A stretch of 64,000 bases of DNA from Gnetum montanum (taxonomy: Eukaryota > Streptophyta > Gnetopsida > Gnetales > Gnetaceae). The position numbers and the translations under genes are program-made. The stretch spans positions 187,018 to 251,017 of the forward strand of contig MNCI01009318.1 of NCBI GenBank assembly GCA_015680685.1. Reading direction: 5' to 3'. The notes under the pieces were generated by a model. That model had not been told where the DNA came from, ran no database searches, and saw only the letters and a program-made list of their open reading frames with translations. Positions 1 to 10,574 of this stretch are shown here, piece by piece; position 1 is the stretch's first letter, and each line of letters begins with the position of its first letter.

Positions 1-2023
1 AATAATTGATTAATCTCAACCGAAAACTAAGCATTTAAGTAATAAGCTAGATAGCATAGAGTGAAATAGCACTACACACATACCTAGCTCTTTATCTGCT
101 TGTCGCAAGTGGTCCACCATTTACTCAACAATGCCTTCCATGAAGGTAAGTTTATTCAACATCTCTATCCATGGCTCCATGCAATAGGTAGATATAGAAT
201 TGCAAGTGGGTACATCTGACACTATAATACAACAATGCAATTAGCACATGACCTGACATAGCTCAAGATACCAGAGTAAACAAGGGAAGATAGATGGCAA
301 TAAAGGTAGATTACCTAGGAAGCCCTCAGGCATAAGTGTAGGGGGCTCACCTAGCTGTGTAGTATCAAAAAAGTGTCAAAATCACCCCTATTAGGGTAAA
401 GAAACTCCTCCTCTTCCAAATACCAGAGGACCTCTACTGCCTTGTGAAGCTCATCCCCATGAGCTACTTCCTCCTTAGCCTAAGGAGGCACTTCCTTCAA
501 TGCCACCTTAGGCATTGTCCTTACAGCCCTCTCTTCTTTTTCTACAATTAACACATATACACATATAGCACATCATTAGCTAAGGTTTGCAACATAAATT
601 CAACTAAGGCATCTAAGAATCTACACATACTAACCTGCAACATCTGTATGCAAGCTTTGTAGCTTGATGCAAATATTTTTTATGCTTGGTTTCTTGATCT
701 CAGGGGTAGCTTTATCTTGAGGACACGACCTCTTGATCTTTGCCTTAGACAACCCCAACATCTTTGCTATGTAGCAATTTTCCTTGTTCACATCCTTGGT
801 ACCTACTGAAGGCCGCTCACCCACACTATCACATGAATAATGCAAGTGTCCCACAAGAACCTTAGTCGTTACTGATAATGACTCATTGATCTCCTCTACA
901 GGGTCCTACATGTGTGTGGTCAAAAATATATGTTTGACCCATGACTGAGATAGCTACTCATAGTCCTAAACCACCCATCATCTATCATCCTACATGGCTA
1001 GAAGCTTTGCAAACCTTTGTAAGTATCCTAAAAAGAATACGAAGTGGATGTAAGACCTCACTTGGAGGTTGAATCGAAGCTAAGAAATTTTTGGATGTAG
1101 ACCGGTGGCTATGTATGTGGCCCCATTAAATCTTGTATCCTCTAGCAGCACCTCTTTCATCACCTATGCCTATTCCACCCCTAGGAACTTTCCTTGGAAA
1201 AGCAGTTTTGGAAAGGCACAAGTGCAGAATAGAGGGTAGAGCTCCTACACCTTAGGCATTTACACATTTTTGATTAATATGCCTTTGTGAGATTGAGTGG
1301 CCCTCAACTAGTCCTCAATCTTCTCTTTGCAATCCACCTCCTTGTTGGCCTTATCAACAATTGTTGGACCATCAGTGGGAATGCCAAAGAGATTACTGAA
1401 GAAGGCCTTATTGAGGTCTAGCACTACCATCATGTCATGTACTAGGGTGACAAACTTCCTAACATTGCTACTAAAGGAGTCAATGATGACGACCATTTCG
1501 ACCATCGGGATACTTGACCCAAGTTTTCAACACATCTAGTGTTCTGTGGCATAGCCAGTGCTATGCACCTTCTATGTCCTCATATTTCATGATCAAGGTG
1601 GCCTTTGTGCGATCGATGGTGACCATCATCACCTTGGCTAAGGTAACCACCACTACAATACAAAGCAAAACAAGGTTAGTATTTCATCATGAAAATAAGG
1701 CAAATAGAAGGGCATATATGCAAGCACATAAGCAAAAATGTAGATACATACGTGGCACAAAAGGAGTGCGAGACAGGGGGTTATTGTAGACACCTCCTTA
1801 GAGTTAATCTCACCAACATCCCACTCCTCATCTAACTTGCCATGGATCCTACATTGCTTGTATGCCTTTAGGTGATGGGAGATATAGGTCTTCAGATTAC
1901 ATCCCATTTTACTTAATCATAGCTACTCGAATGCTCATGCTAGACGAGAAACCCTCTACGGTAGTGCTGGTTAAGGCCAAAGCATCTGGATCATCATGTA
2001 GGCCATCTTCATCAACTTTGAAC
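1..2023 (-). pseudogene. Tat-A antisense accessory gene, C-terminal exons (decayed)
   Basis: The minus strand carries the downstream exons of the accessory gene seen nearly complete at 47502-52050. Matching blocks in order are VDEDGLHDDPDALAL (exon from 2023, after a TTGTCAG acceptor), KQCRIHGKLDEEW, then IIDSFSSNVRKFV with LFGIPTDGPTIV near 1500-1380, ELYPLF and FFLGYLQRFAKLL near 1250-1000, and a basic block near 760-690. All align in order with the 49-50.3 kb exons of the other copy. Several stops and frameshifts break it. The gene runs antisense to Tat-A gag-pol, and its upstream exon lies at 15241-15692 on the far side of the inserted Tat-B. Function is unknown. The 3' end of the gene lies left of the window. 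Confidence 0.75.
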
Positions 2024-2035
2024 CTGACAATCAAC

Positions 2036-2040
2036 CATAG
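2036..2040. repeat. Target-site duplication CATAG, left copy (Tat-B)
   Basis: CATAG directly precedes the Tat-B LTR and is repeated exactly at 15172-15176 after the other LTR. Five bases is the usual gypsy duplication length. The site lies in an intron of the Tat-A accessory gene, about 12 bases from its 3' splice site. Confidence 0.9.
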
Positions 2041-3552
2041 TGTAACAATGGAAAACATCGACAGCTGGAAATACCGAGCGGAGTTTTTTGTAAACAGTTC
2101 CAACCCCAGATCCATGCGAGGGCCATGCCGGAGAAGACGAATCCGAGGTGCCCTGAATGGTCTTGTTGATCAGATAGGGACTTACTTAATTAGTAAAATT
2201 TTGTAATAATTGGATAGAAAAATGGTGATTTCAATGGGGAGATATAATATCATTAATCTCGAAGGTAATTGAAAGTGATGTAAACGATTTAAAGCAATTG
2301 CAAAATCTGTATAGATAGGATGCAAGAAACTAGATTTAGAGAGTGTGCAATCCTAAGATCTGGGATTTAACTTATGAAAAAAGTATGTTGGATATAATTA
2401 TTATAGGAAAACTTTGGTTTAGATGAAGCACATGCCAACAACAAGAAAGCTGTTTAAAGATAAAATAAGCAAGGGTCGATCTACCTTATTCTAGCCAATC
2501 TGGGTGCAAGGGAGTCAGACCTGAAGCAGAATATCCGTTACCTGGCTATTTCTAATTAAAGATTCTTGTCAATCACCTTCGATGTTCTTACAATCGCTGA
2601 TCCTCTTTTGCTCTCTTGTCAATCTTTTCCAAAAGTTGCCAACGATTGCCAATGAAAGAAAATTGCTCACGGAGAAAATTTGCCTATCGAGAGAAATTTT
2701 TGCCAACCCCTTGATCCTTATCAACTGGAGTATTTATAAGGTTAGGGTTAGGAGAAAAACATGGTTTAGATGATGCATGTCCTGAACTTATAAAATACTG
2801 TTGACTTGATGTGTTTGTGTTTGAAGCTTGCAGAGCCACGCTGCATTACATTCTGAAGCGTAATGTGTCGTAATCTACTTTTGCTGGAGCTTTGGCAACA
2901 AACTGTTCTTTGGTTACACTGTAATACGCTAGAGAGCGTATTATGACGTAAGAACTGCTGATGCCTGAATTACATTATCTCTGTCATTGAATGTATTATG
3001 CTGCATAGCATAATTCAGCGTAAAATAGCGAACCTGCAAAAAATTGAAGTGTTGTCGCCACGCTTCCCTTGTTTCTGTTCAGTCTTTCTGGGGTTTATTA
3101 CGCTACACTGTGTAATGTAGCGTAATAGGCCCTTATCCAAAAAAGAAAACTTGTTGAGACGTGTGGCAATCTGCAGATCGTTGCTTGAGCCTTGAGATTT
3201 TGTTGGACCATCGATGTCTCGAGTTTTTCCATCTCCATTGTTACGATTAGATGGACTATCTTCTGGAATTATGCCGCATTATGCTACATTATGCTGTGTT
3301 GCGTAATGCAGCGTAATATGCCAAAAGTTAAGATTTTTAAAACATAGAAAACTCGCGAAGTTGAAGTCTTGCCATTGTGCACCCCTTATCTTGTTCTGTC
3401 CTCTGGAGTCTATTACACTATGCTGCGTAGTGTGGTGCAATAGACCCTTAGCCGAAAAGGGAACTTGCTGAGCCGTGACTTGTCGCAAATCCTTGCCTGA
3501 GTCGTAAGATTTTATTGAACCGTTAAGGCCTCAAAATTTTCATAGTGTTTCA
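2041..3552 (-). repeat. Tat-B 3' LTR
   Basis: On the plus strand it reads TGTAACAATG...GTGTTTCA and aligns along its length with 13641-15171. On the element strand it starts TGAAACAC, the same start as the LTRs of Tat-A and Tat-C. It is full of short dyads built from TTACGCT and GCGTAAT, for example near 2840-3010, 3095-3130 and 3270-3320. Confidence 0.93.
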
Positions 3553-3570
3553 ATGGCCCCTCTTTGTTGA
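3553..3570 (-). other. Polypurine tract of Tat-B
   Basis: The minus strand reads CAACAAAGAGGGGCCAT immediately before the 3' LTR. Tat-C has the same tract (AAAGAGGGGCCAA) and Tat-A a variant (AAAAAGGGACCAA), each directly abutting TGAAAC. This fixes the element orientation. Confidence 0.85.
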
Positions 3571-4690
3571 CATTTAGAGGGCTTGCCCAAAAGATGTCGA
3601 CAAAGAATACGAAACACCAGAGAGGTAAAGGCACCAACAACGTCCATCGACAACTGCTCAGATGTCGCTCTATCAAACTTGGAAGTGCGAAGGCAGGAGG
3701 AGGAGAATAGGAGGGATCTTAAAGAAGTGAGAAGGGAAGGTTTGGGGAGGTTCGCAGGTGTATTTGTGAGAGGTTACACAACCATGCTGCATATGAAGGG
3801 CTTGCACGGACAAGTTGTGTTATGCCCGTATGGCCTGGATGAGTTGTTTTACATCCATTTTGCCTAGCTTTGCCCATTTTTTGAGTGCAACTTACATTCC
3901 ATGAGGCGAGTTGAATTACGCCAGTTCATGGACATGATGATGCGAAATAATTAATTATATGTTCACATTCTATACAAAAAAAGAAGAGGGTAAAGATGGT
4001 CATAAGGATAAGGGAAGGAGAAAGTGAAGTAAGGTATCTGATGGAGGGAGAGGTAGGGTTTTCACTCCCAAGTAGTTAGGCTAGTTTGAGCAGCCACTTT
4101 AGAACGTCGTGACACCTCACCTCCTAGTGAATGCATTCTCGATCAACGCCATCGTAGCAAGTAACCTACAAAACATAACAAAGAACGGAGAGCAAAAAAA
4201 ATCTTCCTAATCACTAGGAAGGCTTTTGAAACAAGCGTTATCCGAAGCAAAAAGGAAAATGTAGGCCATGAAAAAGGGACCGTAGCAAGGAGCAAGGCTC
4301 CCTATGTTGATGCCACGGTTCATGAAGTCATTGTCAACAACCAGATTCATCTTACTCAGTCGACTCGGCAAAGAACCAGTCAAATGAATCTACTAAGCTA
4401 AAGTCTGGTGGCAGTGTTGGGTGGAGGCTACCGGAACTATGGATGACCACAGTTTCTTTGGGGTCCCAATCAGTGAAGTTGATCCCAAGAGGTGCAACTA
4501 CAGAGTGGTTGTTGTAGCAACATCTCCAAGGGATCAGTAGTATTCCTTTTGGCATATCTGAGGAATCAGTAGGATACCAGTGGGGTAGCGGTGTTGCATC
4601 TATTCCAATGCCTTACTCATTCCATCTGGTAGGGATGCAATGCAAGAGTGATCATGCTCGCTTGCTTCATGGATTTTCTATTGACGGATT
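3571..4690 (-). other. Tat-B 3' untranslated region
   Basis: No supported gene. A short block just inside the polypurine tract (GACAAAGAATACGAAACACC near 3597) is shared with Tat-C near 41785. Open frames here are short and unmatched. Confidence 0.5.
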
Positions 4691-4950
4691 CCAGTTTTGA
4701 GTCCTGGTTGATCGTTATTGTTAGTTTTAAGTCTCAGCAGACCGTGGTCTCGGTTGAACATCTGGGCAGATTGAAACCTGCTAGTTTTATGTCATAGTGG
4801 ATGGTGGAAGAGCTAGTTTATGATCCCAACAGACTGTGCTGTGGGTGTCAGTTTTATGCCATGACCAAGGGACAAGTCTATGCTAGTTTAGTATCTCAGT
4901 AGTCGTATGCTTACCTTGCTAGTTTCATGTCATGGCAGACGATCGGAAAA
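4691..4950. repeat. Array of the ~22-nt TAGTTT-GTC-GGAC word, after integrase (Tat-B)
   Basis: About seven loosely spaced variants of TAGTTTTAAGTCTCAGCAGAC, starting near 4692, 4722, 4780, 4812, 4850, 4884 and 4920. They lie just downstream of the integrase C-terminus. The same kind of array follows integrase in Tat-A (20455-20880) and Tat-C (42830-43250). Confidence 0.75.
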
Positions 4951-5960
4951 TTTGCCAGTTTAGCATTTGGATGTGTTTCTCCTCTATCGAGTCTAAATCC
5001 ACGAGCTTGGACTTGTTGTGTTGAGTCTCATTTATAACTGTGGAGAGAACCATCCACAATGAGGGGATTTGTAGTTCCAGGGGCAACACTACTTCATATC
5101 CATAGACTAGGTTGTAGGGTGTCCTATCAGTAGCTGTTCTGCATGTCATACGATAGGCCCATAGCATGTAGAGGATTTTTTCATGCCATCATTTTTTGTT
5201 GCTACTGAGCATCTTCTTGAGTTGATTGATAACCACTTTGTTTGTTGCTTCTACTTGACCATTTTCTTGCGGGTAATAGGGTGAGGAAAAAGATTTCTTG
5301 ATACCAAGGTTATTACAAAAGATTTGGTTTTAGTACTACTAAATTGTGGCCCATTGTCAGTTACAATAGTCATAGGAAGCCCAAATCTAGTTACTATATT
5401 GTCTAAGATAAAATGGCAAACCTATTGAGATGTAATCTTTCGTAGGGGAATAGCCTCGACCCACTTCGTGAAGTACTCAGTGGCGGTGATAATGAAGCTA
5501 TGTCTTGTGGAAGACTTAGGTGTGATGGGGCCTATGATGTCTAGTCCCCATCGTTGGAATGGCCAAGTGATCTGTGTCGTATGTAATTTTTTTGGTGACA
5601 CGTGTATTAGATTTGTGTAACGTTGGCATGTATTACATGTCTTAACTTTGGTCAGGTAGTCTCGTTCCATGTACAACTAGTAATACCCTAAGCGTCTGAT
5701 TTTAGTGGCCATAGATCATGGGGCTATATGTCTCCCACATAATCCTTCATGGACTTCACTAATTATTCGTTGCACTTGGTCATTATTAACGTAGGTTAAC
5801 AATACTCCATCAAAAGAGCATCTATAGATAGTACTATCTCCAATGATGACATATTTCCAGGCACGCTTGTGGATTGTGTCTTTTTGTGCGGGAGTTAGCT
5901 CATGCGGTGGTTCGCCATGCAGAAGGTAGGCTTTAATGTTATCATACCATTTTTATATTT
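4951..5960 (-). pseudogene. Tat-B integrase (decayed)
   Basis: The minus strand shows the gypsy integrase in pieces: a zinc-finger region (5960-5690), then the core with CNTCQRYTNLIHVSP, WPFQRWGLDIIGPI and ATEYFTKWVEAIPL (5676-5430), then a broken core half and the C-terminal region with LWAYRMTCRTATDRTPYNLV and YGYEVVLPLELQIPSL (5167-5040). Integrase inserts the element cDNA into the chromosome. The D-D-E core is interrupted by stops and frameshifts at 5180-5420, so no active product is expected. It follows directly on the RNase H region, as in a normal pol polyprotein. Confidence 0.85.
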
Positions 5961-5982
5961 CACTAGTGCTTAGAGAAGAAAT

Positions 5983-7075
5983 TTACGCTGCTTGAATGAC
6001 AGGCTCTGTACATTCTATCATTAAAGAAGGCCAAGTGGCAAACAAATGTGGTGGCACGTTTAAGGCCAGTGTGGCTAGTGCATCAACTCCAGCGTTTTCA
6101 TTAAGCAGCATGTGTTGGGAATCAATTGTCATGAATTGTTTCAGGAGATCTTTAGCCATATCGCAATAGGGATGTAGATGCACAGCTTTGTAGGCGTAGA
6201 CCCCTGTGATTTGATTGATGACGAGCATCGAATCGCCTCGGATTGCCAGGTGATGAACGTTGAGTTCCCTGGCTGTTAACAATCCCCTGAGGAGCCCCTC
6301 GTACTCTGCCACATTGTTCATACAAGGGAAGGTCAGGTAGTAAGCCAATGGACGCACATCCTCAAGGGAGAGCGTAATGACAGTGGTAGCACCACTGCCT
6401 CTGGTAGTCAAAGCTCCATCAAAGTATAACGTCACTTTGAGGCTTGTTGATATAGGGCGTAAACTATGTATCTGTTCATCAGGAAACTTGGGCTCTATCG
6501 TGGCTTGATTGTTAACTAGAGATGTTGCAAGCTGGTTGGCTATCGCTTGGCCTGTTGTGGAAGATTGGCTAACATAGTGCAAGTCAAATTCTGCTGTAAT
6601 GGCTTTCCAATGGGCTATCCTACTACTTTCATACAAATTATTTGTGATGGCCTGTAGAATTTTCTTTTTATAAATTATGTTGACCTAGCTACAGAAAAGA
6701 TAGTACCTACATTTCTTTAGTGCAAACACCAATGCTAAATAGTTATGCTCTACTTCATTGTACTGTGTTTCATACGCAAATAGAGCGTGACTTAGGTAGT
6801 AGACAGGAACTTCTGATCCGTCGTCCCTTCTTTGGCACAACAACATAGCTATAGATACCTCTAAGCTTGCTAGGTATATGTAGAAAGGCTGATCCCTTTG
6901 GGGAAGGAAAACCATTGGCAAATGTAACAACTCTTTCTTCAGATCGTCAAATGCACATTGGCAGTTCTCGATCCATTTGAAGTTAACCCCTTTCTTGACT
7001 GACGAATTCACTATTTCTGCTACAAGGTGTCAATGTGATTTGATTGATGCTGCATCATTCGACCATGGAGTCCAC
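5983..7075 (-). pseudogene. Tat-B dual RNase H region (gypsy RNase H plus archaeal-type RNase H)
   Basis: The first part (7011-6685) is the gypsy RNase H or tether domain, with PFYIYLASLEVSIAMLLCQ and VYYLSHALFAYETQYNEVE. The second (6636-5983) is an additional RNase H with LYFDGALTTRG, NVAEYEGLLRGLLTARE, IRGDSMLVINQI and DALATLAL. These show the D, E, D and D positions expected of the catalytic set. RNase H removes the RNA strand of the RNA-DNA hybrid during reverse transcription. A second, archaeal-type domain is the hallmark of Tat elements. A stop separates the two parts. Upstream, GLHGRMMQHQSNH matches the end of the RT connection in Tat-C and then breaks off. Confidence 0.88.
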
Positions 7076-7095
7076 TAATCTGACTAACGTAGAGA
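7076..7095. other. Internal deletion junction of Tat-B
   Basis: On the minus strand pol ends upstream at the position equivalent to TELRGLQGR of Tat-C (about 45.7 kb). On the plus strand the adjoining sequence reads RKRLQIKFHRN, equivalent to VKRIRFKMP at about 50.3 kb of Tat-C. The RT core and the accessory gene 5' exons have therefore been deleted in one step or several. Confidence 0.75.
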
Positions 7096-8353
7096 GGAAG
7101 AGGTTGCAAATTAAGTTTCACAGGAACGATCCCCCAAATGGCAAGTAAAGAGATGCATAATTAGTTTATATATTTGTTACGCTACGTAAATACATGGCAT
7201 CGCGTAGCTTTTGTAAGTGTTTTGTTTAACTATTTTTTTTAGCAGACAAAGGGAAGAATGTAGTGGAGTTGACCCCTAAAACAAGGGCAATAGTTATACG
7301 ACGTGAAGGAGGGGCCCTAATTTTGGAAAAGGAGGCCCCTGTTCGTAACACAGGTGGCACATAGGTTCATGTGCACAAAGAAGAGATGGAAGTAGAGGAT
7401 GCTGAAGTTCTTCCAGATGAACTGGGAAAAAGGGAGTAGCTTGTCACAGGTGAGTTTGACTTTTCTTCAGAGGGTAGTCTCACGTTACTACCATAGAGGA
7501 TTTTGTTGAAGTAAGTTTTTACATTATCGTAATGTCTCAATTATCCTTTATGTCTATCACATTGTGTCTAACTTGTTTTTGTTTGTGTAAAAGGTACTTC
7601 TGATGCTGGCATCATGCCCTTGTCAATGGCAACCACTCAGCATTGGGGTGAGACCCCTACTAAATTTTCTTTTATGGAAGGCATTGCGGAGGATATGATC
7701 GGCCGCCTAGAGCAAATCGATCCTGAGATTGGTACATGAGTGTTATAATGCAAGGATTGTTGGCATTATGATATTGTATCATTTTGTTGCATCTCACTGT
7801 TATTTTTATGTTACAGGATCTCACCTCAGATGGAATCCCAAAGAGCCTGTTGACTTGGACACCGCCCCTGAACCCTCATCGGAGCTGATCGAAGTGCCTC
7901 GCAGCCTTTACGAAGAAATGTGTAAATGTGCATTACACTCAAGCTGCTCTTTATGGGATTGACAGAACGTCAATGAAGCTCTTTGGAAGAGGTTGCATAA
8001 ATCAGAAAAGGAGAAGACATTCCTAATTGGTAGGGTTGAGGACCTGGAGTCCCACAATGAATTTCTACTAGCTCGAGAGGCCAATGATGAGAATTGGTGG
8101 ATAGTTGTAATTGACTATGCCCCCTATTGGACGGTCATCAGAAATAATGTCCAAGCTAGTCATGAACTCATTGAGCAACAGATGAAAATGAATCTCCTAG
8201 CCTAGAAGAACCAAGACTAGAAGGATTATAGCGTGATGGTCCAAGAATGGGGGCAAACACAGAAAGATCATAAGCATGTGTATAAGCGAGAATGTGCTGC
8301 CTACCACCAACATTACAGGGATTCTACTGTTGAAGTGCGGTCTCTTCGACTAN

Positions 8354-8522
8354 CCATAAAGAGCAGCTTGAGTGTAATGCACATTTACACATTTCTTCGT
8401 AAAGGCTGCGAGGCACTTCGATCAGCTCCGATGAGGGTTCAGGGGCGGTGTCCAAGTCAACAGGCTCTTTGGGATTCCATCTGAGGTGAGATCCTGTAAC
8501 ATAAAAATAACAGTGAGATGCA
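8354..8522. other. 169-bp exact inverted copy of 7788-7956, bounded by single Ns
   Basis: 8354-8522 is the exact reverse complement of 7788-7956, with no mismatch that I could find. A single N stands at 8353 and another at 8523. Related copies in this window differ by 10% or more, so exact identity with N at both joins points to a misplaced contig or read rather than biology. Confidence 0.9.
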
Positions 8523-8767
8523 NTTTAAGGCTGGAACTAATCTAGGAGATGGCATTTGGTTTGAGCTTACCGAGGACAAGATCATGCAACGTCTATGGGT
8601 TGGTTTGGAATAGGTTCCTTTCGCGGCTGACGTGGGACCATCACAAGTAAGTTGTAGGATTATTGCATTCTTGTTATATGTAGTCTCGATGGCAATACTA
8701 ATGTGTGCATCATGTCAAACTATAGGATCGGAATAAGGAGAATCTTCATGAGAATGAGCATAATGGA

Positions 8768-8900
8768 GATGATGGTCCTCGCGAAGAGGGTCTTCACGAG
8801 GAGGAGCGTAATGAAGATAATGGTCCTCACGAAGAGGGCCTTCACGAGGAGGAGCGTAATGAAGATGATGGTCCTTGTGGTGAGAAATCCCATGAGGAAG
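8768..8900 (+). repeat. 48-bp tandem repeat encoding an acidic 16-residue unit
   Basis: Units start at 8768, 8816 and 8864 (two good copies and one decayed). In the accessory gene frame each reads DDGPREEGLHEEERNE or close to it. It forms the acidic C-terminal tail; Tat-C has a shorter acidic tail without the repeat. Confidence 0.85.
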
Positions 8901-9153
8901 AGCCTTGCAGAGAGGACCACCCTCACGAAGAGACTCCACAAGAAGAAGGTCCTTATGAGGATGATTTTCTTGAGGCAGAGGTGGAGTTGGATGACACAGG
9001 TGGGAGTGTTAGCAAAGGTGATGTGTGACGTGACCATATTGGTCAACATTTTATTATATTGGAATGAAGTAAAAGACAATGTTTTCTTTTTTTGGCCTAT
9101 GTAGGCTGGAGTAAAGATCTTATCTTTCATGAAGCGGAACATATAGCAAGCTG

Positions 9154-9640
9154 TAAATAGTTTAAGGCCATTTCGGGCTGTCATCATCTTAAGCGTAAAA
9201 GGGTAAATTACATTTGCCAGTTTTAGGCCATGGCGGGCTGTCACTAGTTTAAGGCCATTTCAGGTTATTGCCATCTTATGCGTAAAAGGATAAATTACAT
9301 TTTCCAGTTTCAGGCCATGGCGGGCCATCACTAGTTTAAGGCCATTTTGGGCCATCGTCATCTTATGCGTAACAGGATAAATTACATTTGCCAGTTTTAG
9401 GCCATGGCGGGCTGTCACTAGTTTAAGGCCATTTTAGGTTATTGCCATCTTATGCGTAAAAGGATAAATTACATTTTCCAGTTTCAGGCCATGGCGGGCC
9501 ATCACTAGTTTAAGGCCATTTCGGGCCATCGTCATCTTATGCATAAAAGGATAAATTACATTTGCAAGGTTTAGGCCATGGCGGGTCGTCACTAGTTTAA
9601 GGCCATTTCGGGCCATTGTCATCCTAAGCATAAAAGGATA
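9154..9640 (-). repeat. 87-bp tandem repeat (about 5.5 units) after Tat-B protease
   Basis: TAGTTTAAGGCC recurs at 9158, 9245, 9332, 9419, 9506 and 9593, exactly 87 bases apart. Each unit contains two variants of the ~22-nt word, TAGTTTAAGGCCATTTCGGGC and CAGTTTTAGGCCATGGCGGGC, joined by an A+T-rich spacer. 87 is divisible by three and the minus frame gives a 29-residue unit with ARNGLKL, ARHGLKL and NVIYPF. It continues the protease reading frame. Confidence 0.93.
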
Positions 9641-9699
9641 ATGCGACACAAGGAAGCACGTAAATTGCGTAATAGTAAATAATGGGGACTGATACAACA

Positions 9700-10562
9700 T
9701 GTTACGCTAATGTGTTCATTTTCTAGCTTTGTAATTGTTTCTTGATCATTTTTAGGTTTGGCGATGCGTATAGGCAAGGAGGCTTATTATAGCATTCCTC
9801 TACGCTACCATCTTCTTCCTCGAAGGGTAGTTCAGCCCAAGTCAAGCTTTCATTGGCCACTGTGTTGGCCTATTCAACTGTTGGGACAAGGGTTTGATCT
9901 TCGGGGACTTTGACCTCTGACCCTTGTTCCATTTCTACGTTGTTAACCGCTTGAGTGGTCATCTTATCACCATGGATGATCACTTCCCCTCCTGCATAGG
10001 GTAAGTGGATCTCTTGATGAATGGGTGATGAGATTGCCCTTAATTGAGCTAACCAAGACCTCCCTAAGATTAGATTGAAGCCGTGCATCTCCTTGATGAT
10101 GATGAACACTACGTTTGTGGGGAATTGATCCCCTGCTATGAAGTTGATGTGCACCTTTCCCTTAACTTGCACTCTTGCCCCATTAAATGATTTCAAACAT
10201 GTTGTTGTCATGGGATTGATCTGGTTGAGCAAACCCAGTTTGTCCACTATAGGGAATGGGTTGACATTGGCAATGGCCCCATCATCCACGTGTACTCTAC
10301 GAATTCTGTACTGGCCAACCCAAATAGTGATGAACATGGATGCTGTTGTCACCTAACCCTTTTCTGGGTAATCCTTAATGGACTCATCATGAAATGTCAA
10401 TTGGGGAGATTGTAGCTTTTTAGCAGTGTGAGGAAGCATAACTGAGTGGATTGCTTCTTCATCTACTGGCAAGTTTTTGTCCACCGGTATGGACGTTAGC
10501 ATGCAAACCATGACTTTGTGATGCTTTTGGGATGTCATCAACAAGTCGTATAGGCTCAGCAT
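9700..10562 (-). pseudogene. Tat-B protease (retropepsin)
   Basis: The minus frame opens with LSLYDLLMTSQKHHKVMVCML, which matches Tat-C. An aspartic protease follows: VHVDDGAIANVNPFPIV holds the active-site segment (D-D-G-A where retropepsins have D-S/T-G-A), and FNLILGRSWLAQLRAI the flap-side GR motif. Retropepsin cleaves the Gag-Pol polyprotein. A stop interrupts the frame at about 10353. The protease is preceded by an in-frame TAG that separates it from gag, at the same place as in Tat-C. The 87-bp repeat follows directly. Confidence 0.85.
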
Positions 10563-10574
10563 TTTATTTTTCTA

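Larger units (their letters stand above)
7095..9028 (+). pseudogene. Tat-B antisense accessory gene, 3' exons
   Basis: The exons correspond one for one to Tat-C: the end of exon 4 (to about 7131), exon 5 (7243-7449, donor G|GTGAGT), exon 6 (7594-7731) and exon 7 from 7817 after TTACAG. Exon 7 encodes LRWNPKEPVDLD, which matches LRWDPSESVSME of Tat-C, then a helical region with EKEKTFLIGRVEDLE, then an acidic tail built of 48-bp repeats. It ends GDV-stop at 9028, where Tat-C ends SDV-stop. In-frame stops are present (for example after SLWD at 7960). The reading frame is further disrupted by an inserted inverted block at 8354-8522. Function is unknown; the helices suggest a coiled coil. Confidence 0.78.

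Noticed and set aside
1327-1789. Plus-strand frames at 1.3-1.8 kb
   Set aside because: The minus strand here matches accessory exon 4 (LFGIPTDGPTIV), so the plus frames are shadows.
8354-8522. Inverted repeat with 7788-7956, considered as a hairpin-RNA locus
   Set aside because: Exact identity together with single Ns at both joins makes an assembly fault far more likely than a natural hairpin source.
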